Shown here one piece after another: positions 1 through 24,515 of a DNA stretch of 64,000 nt. Every line of letters begins with the position of its first letter. Positions within the stretch are counted from its first letter, which is position 1. The notes beneath the pieces are model-generated. The model was not told the DNA's origin and made no database searches. It saw only the letters and a list, made by a program, of their open reading frames with translations. The stretch covers positions 24,022,092 to 24,086,091 of the forward strand of contig CM055611.1 of assembly GCA_029379385.1 (NCBI GenBank), in the 5' to 3' direction. This DNA comes from Quillaja saponaria (lineage: Eukaryota > Streptophyta > Magnoliopsida > Fabales > Quillajaceae). The position numbers and the translations under genes were made by a program.

Positions 1-3000
1 TATTGAGATTTTATTCACAATTTTCTTCAAAATATCGAGCTTGGAAAGTCAAGAAAACGAAGAAACCGATCTCCTCAACCACAAGATCAACCCCTTAGTG
101 AGACAATTTAGACTATTAGCTCAAATGATTCTTTAAAAGAAAACAAATAATATTGTTTTAGCATACCTTGTGTTTGGAAAAAAAGAAAAATGTATTTTAA
201 ACCCAAATTATAGTTGGATTTGATCTCAAAACCAATATAAATTAATTTCTTTTTTAGAGTTTTGTTATATTAACTATCTAGTTATATTAATTACTAGTTG
301 AGTTTCAAATACTAAAAATAGAAGACCTTCAAGAAAAAAAAAAAAAAACAACAACAACACAAGATTTATGTATGTAAAAGAAAATGACAAAATAAGATCT
401 ATGTTAGAAAGTTCATGGTTGTCTTAGGAATTTGATTGCTATGAGATACAACTCACCTAAGCAAGCACTTCTAGATCCCTTAGTTATTTTATGGAAGGAT
501 GCTCATCTATGTAATGAATCTAATATATTTTAATTCTTAACATTTATCCGTAAACTGATCATTAATAATGATTACTCAAAAAGGGCCTGCTTAATGGTTG
601 TTGTTATCAACATATCTTACTCAGCAACTTCATGAATGATGCTAATTCTATACATTCCATTTTGACTACAAGAATAAATCACACTTTTGTACCTTTAAAC
701 AAAAAAAAAAAAAAAAAAAAAAAAACTAAAATAAGCAGTTTAATTTATGGATTCTTCAATTCACCCTAATACATATTATTTAAATCCAAAAATTTATATT
801 GTTAGATACTTCATCTCTAAGAATAAATTTTACTATCTTGCATGCTTTCTCATGTGCAATGAGCTCTCTCCATCTTTTATGCTTTATGCTTAAATTTATT
901 TGTATGATAATTTATTGGGACAATAGTCGGTAAATTACTTTGTCATATAATAGCTAGAATATTAAAAAAAGTTTAAATTTAATGTGTCGATTATTTTAAT
1001 TTGTAAAGTCTCATTTCAAGAATATAAAATCAAGTTATGACTTTGTTAAGAATGAGAGATTTATAGAAAAGAGATGATTACAATATGTTGTGTAGCTTTT
1101 AATCTCATCTGATTCTTTACATAACAAAAACAATTAATTTGTTTATTAGATGAAACCTTCGAATTCCTTACAAGAACATTATTACAATTTTGGATGAGTT
1201 TATTTCGTGATACTCAAGCTTTAAAAGCACAAAACCAGGTTAAATCTATTCCTTCTTCCTTTACTTGTCATATGCATATGGTTTTTTGGTACAAGTGCGG
1301 CGCATGGACCAACTCAATCAATACGATGAGAGGAAGCCAAAGAAAAAGGTCACTAAACAAGATTGCCAAAAGGACAGAGATAGTGTGATGGGGGTAATGA
1401 ATGAAACAAAGAAAGAAGAAGAAAGCCAAAGAAAAAGGGAAAAAATCATCATATCAAGGCGGAATTGATCAAATCATGAACACAAATTTAGATGGAAAGA
1501 AGAAAGTGTCAAAGTGGTATTATATGGTGGGGCATATATGCCACAAAAATATAAAGTTGGGGATGTGTATGCATCAAAGTTAAATGGTTATGGTTGTGGT
1601 TGTGGTTGTTGGTGTCAATTGTCATGGTAATAGTATATTGATGGATAGATAATTAGATATTGTGGTCTGTGTATGATTTTCATGTCAAAAAATAAGGGTA
1701 TCACGGTCCACAATTGGCCAGCCTCCTTGGCCCTTTTTTTGTTCATACCTCAAGTGCTCAAGCCAAATAGTTAGACAAATGTAAGTGAGAAATGTTCATC
1801 ATGATGTGAAATATTAAGATTCGAATTTGAAAATTTGTAGTCACAACACTTGAGTTTGAAGAATGAAGCTAATTTAATTCATGCACACATATGTTGTTGG
1901 ATTTGCTTTCAGTTTCTTTTTTTCCTCAAACCCACATTGTTGAACTGCACTTTGGCAGTTTGACTAATTAGAATGTGGCAAAGATGCCCTTAAATTTTTT
2001 ACTGTCTATTTTATTTTATATATATTTTTTAATTCAAAAGAGTGTAAAATAGCAAGAGTTATTATATATTGGAAATTTGAAAAACAACCACTAAATAGGA
2101 GTGGCATTTTAAAGTCCCACCAAACAAGATTTTAGAAGGAAAAAGCCAAAAATAATGGGTCCAATAAAAATTGAATGGCATTGATCCCCTTTCCACCAAC
2201 ATAACATGATGCTTATCAGAAGCCTGGGATTATGCTATCCGATCAGACTCGAGTCTGTCTGACTGATCTCCATGATAAGACTCGCAGTCTTTACTTAGTG
2301 CGCCGTGTCTCCCTTCCAATTAATTCTCTCCATCATTACCATTACCACCTCATACTCTCTCTCTCTCTTTTTCGTAAAAAAAAATATATATAAATTTTAT
2401 ATAATCTGATTAAAAAAAATAATTTAAAGACAAAATTGGGTGCACTAAATATGGCAATTTCAAAAATTAAATAAAAATTATGTAAATTAGGATGAAAATT
2501 TGATCTATTATATTGAGTATGATATTCGGTCTAATCTAGTTAATTTTTATGTATTTAAATAATTTGTGAATTTTCATTCAAGATATGCACATGGCCACAA
2601 CAATTTTATAAAGGATAATAAAAATAATTATGTTTGTTTTAAAATTTTCTTATTTCAAGATAAGGTATTTCAAAACAAATAAAAAATTATTATCAAATTG
2701 AATCAATTTTAAAATAAATCACAATTCGTTTCACTGTTGCCTGAAATAAGTATAAATTTATTTGTTTCTCCACTTAAAAACATATTAAAACTCAATAATT
2801 TTGTCATTAAAACATGAATTCACAAATTTTCAATATTTTTGCTCATGCTTTTTTCTCTGTAAATGTCTAAATCACAACAACTCTCTTGCTATCAGAAAAA
2901 TAAAGGGCGTAATTTTATTTTTTTAAGTTTAATAATTAACATATTAAAGTAAATTAAATTGTTTTTGAGTTATGCTCTCACGTGCTCCAAATGAAGATAC

Positions 3001-4240
3001 TCAAAATAGTGAGAATTTCGCCAATTGGACGGAATCATATAAAGTGTTGTAGTAGGACCTGCCGTAGAGAATAATTACGCCGACATACAAACGGCCGTTT
3101 AAATAAACGTCGAACATGTTGGGTGGTCGGAAGCCAAAGACGATCACGACTCACGAGCAAGAGAGAGACGGACAGTGACTCTTTTGTGGGTTCCACAATT
3201 AAGAAAGTAAGAGTCGTTCATTGATCGACACGTGTCGGACAGGCCTAGATTTTACGAGGCGACGCTATGTATGTAAGTTTGTAGTAGTAGGATGCGTTTC
3301 CCAGTATCCAACCAGACCAACCGACCATGGTTCTTACCCATGTTACAAGTTCGAGGTTAACCTTTGTTGTCTGGTTCACGGAGTAAAAAATTTCTCAAAT
3401 AATTTTTGTTTTAATTAAATTATACCCACCTACCTCCAAATGAAAATAGAGAAAGAAATATTAATATTTTTTATTAAATTTTAAGATGGGATTTTATATA
3501 TATATTTTACAATTTTAAAAAAATTATTTAGTGTACCGACAGTTAATTATAATCCCATGTTCAAAAGCAACAAAAGTAGTTCTACTTTGAACTGCTAGCT
3601 AGAGCCTAGAATCAGAGTACATAACACAAATTCAATCTTTCAACTTTCTGTCAGACTGCATTTTTCAGAACAAATCTCAAGATTAATCCACAAATCAAAC
3701 GGCTATGAGTTGTGATTGACACCTTATCTGATGGAATGGCTCTCATGTAATCTTAGCTCTTTACCCATATGGGGATATGTGGACGGAGAGAGAAAGAGAT
3801 AGAGAGAGAGAGGAGAGCAGACAAGATCATGGGATCTGCATGTTTTTATTGCACAAAGCCCTGCAGATGTGGATCATGCAAATCCTCTCTTTGTAAAATA
3901 TTAAAACAAAAATAAAAAGTACGCAAGCCAATCCCATCCATTCACCCATCAATTTCTTGACCTCTTAATAAAAGCAAAACCCCAAGTGTTTATCTCTTAT
4001 CTAATCCACCTTCAATAATTAAAAAGTACTTAAAAAACCAATAACTTTGACACTAATAAAAGGGTAATGTTTGGCTGCTACCAACAATGCTTAAGCATCC
4101 CTCTCTGTTTTGTACTCAAATTAAGCAAGAATGTCACCAATAATCTTAGAAGTCGCTTTCTTTCATTAAAAAAACTTTAACGCTTGAGAGAGAGAGAGAG
4201 AGAGATTAAAAAGACTTTTGTTGAATAATAAAAGGGGGAT
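1..4240. other. AT-rich intergenic DNA upstream of the Aux/IAA gene
   Basis: No convincing gene is visible. The open frames near 1194-1583 and 3221-3418 are short, overlapping, lysine- or AT-biased and match nothing I recognise. The stretch holds a poly(A) run at about 700-725, a TGG/TTG-rich patch near 1590-1615, GA repeats near 3790-3815 and 4188-4204, and two palindromes near 2244-2291. A G-box palindrome at 3226-3237 is listed separately. Confidence 0.6.
3226..3238. promoter_or_regulatory. G-box inside an inverted TGTCG palindrome (possible ARF/bZIP/bHLH site)
   Basis: The 12 bases CGACACGTGTCG form a perfect palindrome with a CACGTG G-box at its centre (3229-3234). Its right edge extends to TGTCGG (3233-3238), the high-affinity auxin response element core, and the left half reads TGTCGA on the other strand. 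It lies about 1.9 kb upstream of the Aux/IAA start codon. The match is seen directly; binding by ARF, bZIP or bHLH factors is inferred from the known motifs. Confidence 0.35.
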
Positions 4241-4249
4241 GTTTGGGGT

Positions 4250-5102
4250 AGTCGGTTAACAAGGCATTGGTTTGTGTCATAGACCTCATAGGCAGGAGTA
4301 TCTTTAGGAGGAGGTCAGCACAGCACACTTTACTTCCTGTGCTAAGCAACCTACGTTGTTTGAGAAGCTCTGGTTGCGTGCGTTTTATGCTCTAATTCCT
4401 CTTCCTGTTTTGGGTCTTGAGTTGGGGGAATCCCTCTATTTTTACACTGTTCATCTTTTTTGCCTATTCTAAAATTCCCTCTTCAAAAATAGAGTAGACA
4501 AAGGGAGAGAGAGAGAAAGGGGGGAGAACCCACTAAGCGTGCAAATAAAAGATTTAAAGCAAACCAGATAACAATCCCATGTTATTATAGCTCCCTCTTT
4601 TCTTTGGGTTGTTATTCTTATTTGTGTTATCTTTCTCTTAGTGGGGTTTCTGTTTGAGCTGATATAATACTGTGTTTTTGTGCTTCTACTAGTGCACGGG
4701 TTTAAGCTTTTGAAAGATTGTAGTTGTTTGTATTGCATAATCTTCTTCTGATTGTTGAGATCTCAAAGGTTCAGTTTTTCCTTTCTATCTGGGAGTCCTA
4801 TCTACAACCCAAGAAAGCTGCTTCTTTTTTCTGATTGAAGATTAAAGATAAAGGTGCGGTTTTTCATCGCGTTGAGCTGTGGATAGTTTCGTAAGGTATG
4901 TTAAAACTGTATTTTTCAAGGATGGTCTTTGGTGAAGTTTTGCCGAGTTATGATTTTGTTACTTTTTGGCTTCTGGCTTTAACTTCTGCATGTTACATTG
5001 TCCAGTGTATTTGATCAGGTTTCTTACATAGAAGAAGAAGAAGAAGATCAAGGTGTTTTTTTATTTGGTTTACTTGCGATAGTGTGTATTTGTGGCTCTG
5101 AG
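4250..5102 (+). promoter_or_regulatory. Probable promoter and 5' leader of the Aux/IAA gene, with a likely leader intron
   Basis: The sequence before the ATG at 5103 has a good donor (AAG|GTATGT, about 4894) and candidate acceptors (TGTCCAG near 5006 and a nearby GATCAG), which suggests a leader intron of about 110 bases, as is common in this gene class. An open frame runs in phase into the gene from just after the acceptor but contains no ATG, so the start is placed at 5103. No clear TATA box was found. Confidence 0.35.
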
Positions 5103-7697
5103 ATGGAGGCGAGATCAAGAAATGAGGTCAGTCCGCAGCTGCTAGATTTAATTCCTAAAGACAGAGATTGGTCTATGAACAGAGATGAAGGCAGGGGAAG
5201 CCATAAGTCTTCAGAGGAGAGGAAACTTGAGCTCACGCTTGGTCCACCAGGTGAATACTGGGTTATGAAAGACAGTATCAAAACATTTACCAGAGGCAAA
5301 GACGAGTCTCTTCTGTCCCTTGGTTATTTCTCTCCTATGGTTTCTAACAGCACCAATGGGTGCCTAGCCCAAACGATTCCTACCTCTGATAACCCAGCTG
5401 GAGCTATTTTGTCCTGTCCATGGACTTCCTCTGGGAACCATGGAAAAACCCAGAATAATCAACAGCAGACAAAAGCTCCATCATTTCTTCAGTTCCCATC
5501 GAGCTCTCAGAACATGCCCGTTATGGCTAAGGAATCGTCACAGCCCTGTTGCACTAAAATGGCAGACTTGAAGAATGCAGAGAAGAAAACATTTTCACCA
5601 CCTACTGCAAATACAGCTGTTCCCAACAGCTCTCAGAAAAGGTATTCCAGCTTTTCCCTCTTGTACATAAATAATTTTTGGGTTTATGAACTTTTATGAC
5701 AGGATATTCACTCAGAGTCACGTTATTAGATGCTGTGTGGTCCATGCATTAGAGTATTCTGTTTTTAGTGTAAAATAGATCTAGTGCTATAAATGTGTAT
5801 ATAACAATCCTTACATTTTTTGTGTAAGAATTGGTTCTATTTCTAATTTTAATTTTTAAACATTATTCTGTTCCAAGATTTCATCTTTAAGAGGATAAAT
5901 TATTGTAGCTGTCAACTTGTTATGGCAATTTAAGTTTTAATCCCTTATCCTTCCATTTTTATGCCAAGTCTTGCTGTTATATCCTTTCCTTCCAAGTATG
6001 CTTGCAGTGATGTCTACATCTTATTTCTGATGCCATCCATCGTTTATTACTACAACTTGTTATGTTTTTTTGTTTGTGTTATGGTTGAAGGGGGGTATAT
6101 AAAACAAAAGGCTACTATTCTGAGAATTTTTTTAGTTATAAGTTTTTGGTCGTTTACTAATTATTGTTCTCAATGTAATAAGTTTACTAATGGACCCCAT
6201 AATTGTAGAACTGCTCCTGCTCCAGTTGTGGGTTGGCCTCCAATTCGTTCATTTAGGAAGAATCTTGCAAGCAGCAGTGCTTCAAAGTCAAATCCTGATC
6301 AGTCTTCAGATAAGGTTGCTGGGAAAAAACCAGTTGATAATTGCAGTAAAGGCCTGTTTGTGAAGATTAATATGGATGGAGTTCCAATTGGAAGAAAAGT
6401 GGATCTTAATGCTTACCACAGCTATGAAAAACTCTCTTCAGCTGTAGATGAACTATTCAAAGGCCTCCTTGCAGGTCATCCACAATTATTCCATATGGTC
6501 AATGTGTTTGTATTATATTTTATCTTATTCATAAAAAAGATTATGCTGATTTTATATATATTTAGTCCATTTAAGTATATATATGTGTATGTGTGTTTGT
6601 GGCTCCATTTGTGCAATAGCTAAGCCAATATTTGCACCAAACCATTATTTTAAGTGCACAAGATTCCAACTGACTTTTAGGCAGAAAAAAAGTAAATTAA
6701 AGGCATCAAGTTATGGTGCATGTAGTAACATGAAACTTTCTCCTCCAAAATTTTTCTTTGAATTAGAACCTGAATTTGATATGCTATTTGGCTACGTTTC
6801 ATACACTGCAGTGTAATTTAGATTGAAAATTATGGATTGTTTAACCAATCATACTCTTTAGTAAGATTTTCACTTTTTTTATGTTTTTGTGTGAATCAAT
6901 GCAGAGAGAAGTTATCTGATTTTGGTTGTCTTTTTTCTCCCTTTGTGTAGCTCAAAAAGATTCCTCTGCTGGTGGAATTCAGAACAAGCAAGAGGTAGAG
7001 AAACCGATTACAGGTTTATTGGATGGCAGTGGGGAATATACTCTTGTTTATGAAGATAATGAAGGAGACCGGATGCTCGTTGGGGATGTGCCATGGCAGT
7101 AAGCATCTTTCAGTGGATCTGATGCATTTATCATATTTTTATTCATATACTATATTGCATTAGTTATTCATGGAGCCTATGACAAAACAGTATTTTGCTT
7201 TGAAGAACACAACAGCATTTTTGTTGTTTGAGTCTGTCCCCAGAAACAGCATTAGATTCCTGTTTCTTAACAACTATTTCCTTTTTATAATTAAGTCTGT
7301 TATTCCTCCCATGAGAAAACTTATAGCACTGCCCTTTGCTAAAATCTTGTTACCCACAAATAAACTAAATCCAACATTTGCATTTGGCAGTTTCTGTTGC
7401 TGATGTTGTTTTTGATTATTTAATTTGCTTGAACCCGCATGATTGATTATCTTGGTATTGTTTATAAAATGATAGTTTTTATGTTGGATTTGCAGCATGT
7501 TTGTATCAACAGTGAAGAGGTTGCGAGTATTGAAGAGCTCCGAACTTCCTGCTCTTAGTCGTGAGTTAGATTAATAATGTCCTTTTAAGTATAATATCTT
7601 CTCCATTTGTTTTTGGTGCTGATGAAAATCTGATTCAACTTGTTTTTCAGTTGGTAGTAAGCAAGACAAGATCGTACTTGATTCTGCATTGAAATGA
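5103..7697 (+). CDS. IAA26: Aux/IAA transcriptional repressor, IAA26-like
   Basis: Nuclear auxin co-receptor and repressor that binds ARF factors and is degraded through TIR1/AFB when auxin is present. Five exons are inferred: 5103-5641, 6209-6474, 6951-7098, 7496-7560 and 7651-7697. They join in frame to 354 residues. Domain I has the EAR repression motif LELTLGPPG (residues 42-50), preceded by LLDLIP (13-18), a feature of the IAA26/PAP1 group. Domain II is an intact degron, [10 protein letters not shown] (186-195), so auxin-dependent turnover is expected. The PB1 domain (III/IV) starts near 228 with [17 protein letters not shown], including the invariant Lys232, and has the acidic patch [16 protein letters not shown] near 302-317. 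The family, domains and splice sites are seen directly; orthology to IAA26 rather than the neighbouring IAA18 is inferred from the N-terminus. Confidence 0.93.
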
Positions 7698-9024
7698 GAA
7701 AAAGAGGATGTATGGAAGGAATCATACCTGCCTGCTGAATTTGAAGAACAGTCTGTTCAAATTTAACATTTTGCTTATTTACTCTGTTGATGAATATCAG
7801 AGAAATGGAACTATCAGCTTACATTACTTACAACTCTCAAGTAATGGTTATGGGTGAATTTGTTTTTGGTGAAAATTCTAAGTAGCCTGCTTTTGTAGAA
7901 AGAAAAAACGGTTCAGACAAATATGCGTACTGTGATCTTGCACTATTGGAGTAAAGTATTAACTTTGGTTTTATTTTGTACTGAATTTTGTGTGATGGGT
8001 GGAATTCAACGAATGGTGTTCCTTGGTTTTTTATCCTCTTCATGCACTCCTAAAAAGTGAAAACAAACAAGAATTAAGTGCTGCAATTTTGAGTTGGTTC
8101 ATGTACAGTTTTAACTATCTAAAATTGTTTTAATTAATCTGAAAATCCCTTTATATCTAAGAAAATGTATGGTTGATTTGTTCGGAAGTATAACTTGAAA
8201 TTCAAAGGAGTTGGTGGTATGAGGGTTGTATTTTCTTTTTTTGTAAGTTATTAATTTATTTATTGGATCCCTATTATTTTACTAAGTTAATAACCGTGTT
8301 GTCCTACTCTTTCAAATACTGCATAGATATATGTGTAATATTCAGTATGTATATAATATCAGTCACCACCAGTATGGAGTTTTTTCTTTCATTGATTTGT
8401 GTCTATGGATAAGCTCTCTCTCTCTCTTCCAAGCCTTTTATACTTCGTCACTTTTCACCACTTCTACATACATGGTTTTTTTAGCTTGATAACATGAACA
8501 TTTTCACATTTTTATATCAAAGTATTCTTAAATCTATTTTTGTGAGTTTTGACAAAATTTTAAAGTAATTTCAGAGACTCAGAACTTTATAATTTTTTTT
8601 TTTGGTGCAAAAAAGAGTAACATTCAAAAAAAGTTTTTACAGCAAGTCTTGAGAAGCTAACTCTCTTTAAATCAGGCATGGAAAACATTAGAAATACAAC
8701 TGAAACAAAATCATAGATAACTAAAATTTGATGCTAGTTACTTCAAATTTAACAAAACCATCTGCACAATATTGTTGAAAATTAAATTTATTGAAAGAAC
8801 TCAGTTAAACCATTCCTCCAAATTGTATGTAAGATGAGCTGCAAAGCCTCTAACTTTCCATTTCTTACTATTCCATTCAATCCACTGTACAAAAATCAGT
8901 GTCCTTTTGGCTTGGAATGGATAGGAAACAAAAGTACTACAACATAACATTTTTTTTTTTTGTTTTGAGAAAAAAAGGAAGATGCTGCTAGCCTGCTAGC
9001 TAGTGCTAGACCTCCTCTCTCCCT

Positions 9025-9056
<32 letters not shown>

Positions 9057-10800
9057 GGGTTTTTGAAAAGTATATGCTTCCCCATAGTTGCAGCATTGAA
9101 TAACCTTCCCTTTTCCCTACTACATACATTGCACCATGAAGGTGGTCCTGGGCTAATGTTACATATGTAGGATTTTGACTTGTTTAGGACATTTTCTGGT
9201 GTATATAGCTATTAAGTGGAGCTTTGGGAGGCATTTTAACTTTGACCAGAAAATGGAAAATGACTTTTACCAAAAAAAATGAAAATTGACAGAGTACAAA
9301 ATCATTTGAGGGAGATGGAAAGGAAAAGTCTATAAAGGTCTGGTCTACTGTCTACTTCAAAGGCTGTTAAAGAAAAATCATAGGCTAAGCTTATATAATC
9401 CCAATTGATGGGCCTAATTATTGAGCCTTTGTTAGGCTCAAGGAGGTATGAGTAATACATTCCCATAGGTGGAAATCCCTTTAATTAAACTTTTGATTTA
9501 GACACAACCATCCTTCATTCCTTCTTTTGAATTCCTTTATTTAGGGATTGCCAGAATGCTAATTTACAGAGATCAAACATAAAAGTTCTTTTGAAACCCG
9601 TAAAAGAAACTTTATAATGTATCGTTCTATGAATAAATTAATAGAATTCATCTTGAATATTATTATTAAGAAAAACACGAATTGAGAATTTCACTATTAA
9701 TAGAAAATTAGACACAGAATTGGAAAAGAAAGAAATTTATGAATTTGATCAAAAAAAATTCTAGTATATAGATTCCGTACATCCTATATAAGTAAAATTC
9801 TTCTAAGAAAAATTACCAAAAAAAAAAAAAAAAAAACTGAAAGAAAAAAGAAAAAGCAGCTGATCTTGATTTGCCTGGCTTCACCTGTGTGCCATAAGCT
9901 GTAGTTGTAGACAGTATAAGCAAAGTGGAAAATAAAATGAACGAGTGATCATTACCTTGTGTTGTTCCTCCACAGTTTAAGGTGGTGGATCCACCATTTT
10001 TGGTGGAGATTTGAAGACAGAAAAAAGTCTGTAGCCATTGAAATGTATAGGGAAGGCTTTCGTTTCTTTCTCTCTGTATTTATAATATGCACACTTTTGT
10101 TATTCGTATTAATTTGTTATCTCCAAGTTGGGTGGGTATATGGGTGGAAGAGAGTTTTTTTATAATGGGGTTGGGAAATTAGGTGCTTTTAGTGAAAATA
10201 GTTACATAGGTGTGAAGATTTTTTTTCCTTTAAATTTTTGGTTTTCTAGTCTAGTTATACACTTCTACTCAAAAACTAATTAATTGATTATTGTTTGTAA
10301 TTTCATGCAGTCAAATTATTTTTTTCTCGTAATTTCATTTTCAACAACTTCTATTCTTTGCTGCTAGTGGGTGGAACAAGATTTCAAAATGTCAAATAGG
10401 GTTTCATTTCTTTGTGGACTAACAAAGAAATAGGGAACAATATAATCTAGGAAGATGGCAACAATTTGGAGCACTTCCACCATTATTAGAATATTCCAAT
10501 GGATAGCCCTCTGTTGGTCAAAATGTAATCACTATGTCAAGCCTCAATTCTACAATTTATGTATCTTCTTTGTTCTTTATAATCAGTTTCTTTTTTTTTT
10601 ATTTCATTTGTTTATAGGAAAATATAAAAATATTAGGAGAGATTATTGACACTAGTAGTATTTGTCTATAACAACATTATATGTAATGCAGCAAGTGGTA
10701 TTTCTATTTTCTTTCTAAACTGATATGATTTCAAGGTTGTTTCCATTCAGAATTTTGTTCTACTAACCAATATCACTTATTACCACTCACCACTATTTCT
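7698..10800. other. Intergenic DNA between the Aux/IAA gene and the next minus-strand genes
   Basis: The first few hundred bases are probably the Aux/IAA 3' UTR. The rest is AT-rich, with a TC run near 8409-8426, a long poly(T) at about 9028-9056 and a poly(A) at about 9820-9836. Short open frames near 8896-9129, 9959-10165 and 10455-10649 are dominated by low-complexity sequence and look non-coding. Confidence 0.5.
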
Positions 10801-10820
10801 TTGCATTGTCTAGGTACTTC

Positions 10821-11122
10821 TCAAATATCAATGACATCTTCATCTAACAAAGCAGTGGTACCTATTGCAGATGATGCAGTAGAGCCAAACTTAGTTTTTC
10901 CATGAAATGTTTTTCTATATGCAGAGACCAAAGATTTGTTTTCACTGTTGATAGATAAAATGATACTGCAACCTTTTTGAAAAACCCATCCATTAGAGGT
11001 GCAATGAGCAGATGTCAGATACTGTGACAAGAATAAGGAACACAAATGGTAACACTTACTGGTGTTACAGAGTCATGCCTTCGCACTGCATTATTACAGA
11101 AGCAAGTGATGCCCTTCAACAT
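10821..11122 (-). CDS. Unrecognised candidate two-exon small gene (87 aa)
   Basis: I do not recognise this product. An ATG at 11122 opens a 63-base exon (11060-11122) ending at CCA|GTAAGTG. A 38-base gap ends in TTCTTGTCACAG and is followed by an open exon to TGA at 10821 (10821-11021). The two exons join in phase 0 to 87 residues with a protein-like composition, ending in GTTALLDEDVIDI. The gap is very short for a plant intron, which argues against this model or suggests a fragment of a larger gene. There is no visible membrane segment. It sits about 480 bp beyond the hexokinase stop codon and could instead be non-coding DNA. Confidence 0.22.
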
Positions 11123-11599
11123 CTTAAGGTATCAAAGTTACCATAACTAATTGGGGGAGGGGGGAATAAAGAAAAAGACCACTAAAAGTAGAAATTTGGG
11201 CAGAAGCAGAAGACCTTTGATGCTTCCAGGTCCTGCTCTTTTACATTTGATCCACCTTTTATTGTTCTAGTAACAAATCCAATAACCGACATGAAAAGTA
11301 TCCTGATAGAAAAGGAGAGGGAATAAAAATCTTAAGGTCAATATAAGAAGAGGGATAAGTGAGGGCAGCCTTTTGAGAAAAAACAAGAATGACGACCAAA
11401 GTCTGATTAACCGGTAGAAGACCTGTGCTATCAACCAACATTGTGCATGTTTGAGTCTTGAGGGTCGCAACTCCATGCAAAATGCTAAAGGAAACACCAT
11501 AAACTGGTTAATCATCCCAATAATGCAGGGCTGTAACTTGACAATGACCTTGTCAACAAAGTTGAAACTAATAGAAAAGACTTAAAACTCTGATCACTA

Positions 11600-18495
<6,896 letters not shown>

Positions 18496-19586
18496 TGGTC
18501 TCCCTGTGTGCGCTGGTATCAGAGAAAAGCAGCAAAATCCAAATGGGGTATCTCTGAAAGAGAAAGTGGGTGTGATAATAGTTGTATTAAGTCGTATTGA
18601 TAATCTCAGATACCGTGCGAGGAATTAGAACTTCTTAGAATAATATATTGATTGTGAGGTCCGGTTTTGGCATGGCAGATTGGCATGCTCTAGGGTGGCA
18701 TATGCTTTGCTGTGGGAGGAAATGGACACGATTAGAAATTCCACCAAGAAAAGAAACAAATCCTAATTGAAACCTTAAAAATAAAAAAATAGAAGAAAAA
18801 CATAATTTGTACTTTGATTGTCTTCTTCAGTTCTTGTATAAATTATTTATACATATATCGATGTTAGGAGCCAAGTTTGAAATCTTCTTGAAGACTACTT
18901 CAAAAATTATAAAATTATCGAAGTCAATTGAATAAATTAGATTATTTTTTAATATAAAAAATAAAAACATTAAAAAATTTGATCTTAGACTCGTTCTAAT
19001 TCTAACAACAACGATATTGAAGATAAAAAGTTGTTATATTTTAACTGAATTTGTTCACTAGGATTCTTCCTCCGATTGTCATTAATTAGAATCTCAGATT
19101 TGGACATCCATTGCAGCATCAGACATGTAACTAATTGTGTACAATAAAGTACTAATGCACGTTAACAGACCATATAGTCAACTGGTTTGGCTTATTAGTT
19201 TGAGGTCCAGTTTGACAATTGGTTATTTCGACAATTAAGTTACGCGTTTAACAAAAACATCAACTAGGATTTTAACAAAAGCAAAAATCTTGTTTCAGAA
19301 TGCTTTGAAAGGCTAGTTGTAGAGCCACTTCGGACACATCTCAGATCATGCGAAATCATTGACCCAAACAGTTGCATGGATGTATATTTGGTTGACCGTT
19401 TACACCCCAATGTCAGCACAATTTAAGCACTCATGTATAACATTCACACACAGACAGCCAGAGAGAAGAAGCTCGATGTATTATTATACAATTATGTATC
19501 GATCAAATAGGCGCACCCCTAACATAGTTCATCTCCTAGTTTTGAGATTCCATACTCATGTTGCATGAACATTACCCAACCCCTCT

Positions 19587-19619
<33 letters not shown>
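19587..19619. repeat. (CA)n microsatellite
   Basis: An uninterrupted CA dinucleotide run of about 33 bases, between the hexokinase promoter side and the poly(A) polymerase stop codon. Such runs are usually length-polymorphic. Confidence 0.95.
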
Positions 19620-19623
<4 letters not shown>

Positions 19624-19828
19624 CCACCAACCCAACAAAAATGACAACTGGAAGACTAGCTTGCCAGCTACAACTAGCAAGATGCATAAACCTACCAATG
19701 CCCATCAAGTTAGGTAACATCCCAGCAAACTTCGGACTTGTATGGGAGATCAGAGTTTACACATATTAGTATATTCACATGATTATAACTGTACACTAAA
19801 ATTGCCAAACTACTCTCCGCAGAGCTCT

Positions 19829-24515
<4,687 letters not shown>

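Noticed and set aside
1194..1583. Three overlapping short frames rich in Lys/Glu
   Set aside because: They come from an A/G-rich low-complexity patch, overlap in different frames and lack any homology that I can recognise.
3800..3895. Imperfect hairpin with GAGAGGA, GATC and ATCTGCA arms, considered as a microRNA precursor
   Set aside because: The paired segments are short and separated by unequal bulges, and neither arm matches a conserved plant microRNA that I know.
11259..11515. Two overlapping minus-strand frames just after the hexokinase stop codon
   Set aside because: They fall in the expected 3' UTR, overlap each other in different frames and have no recognisable content.
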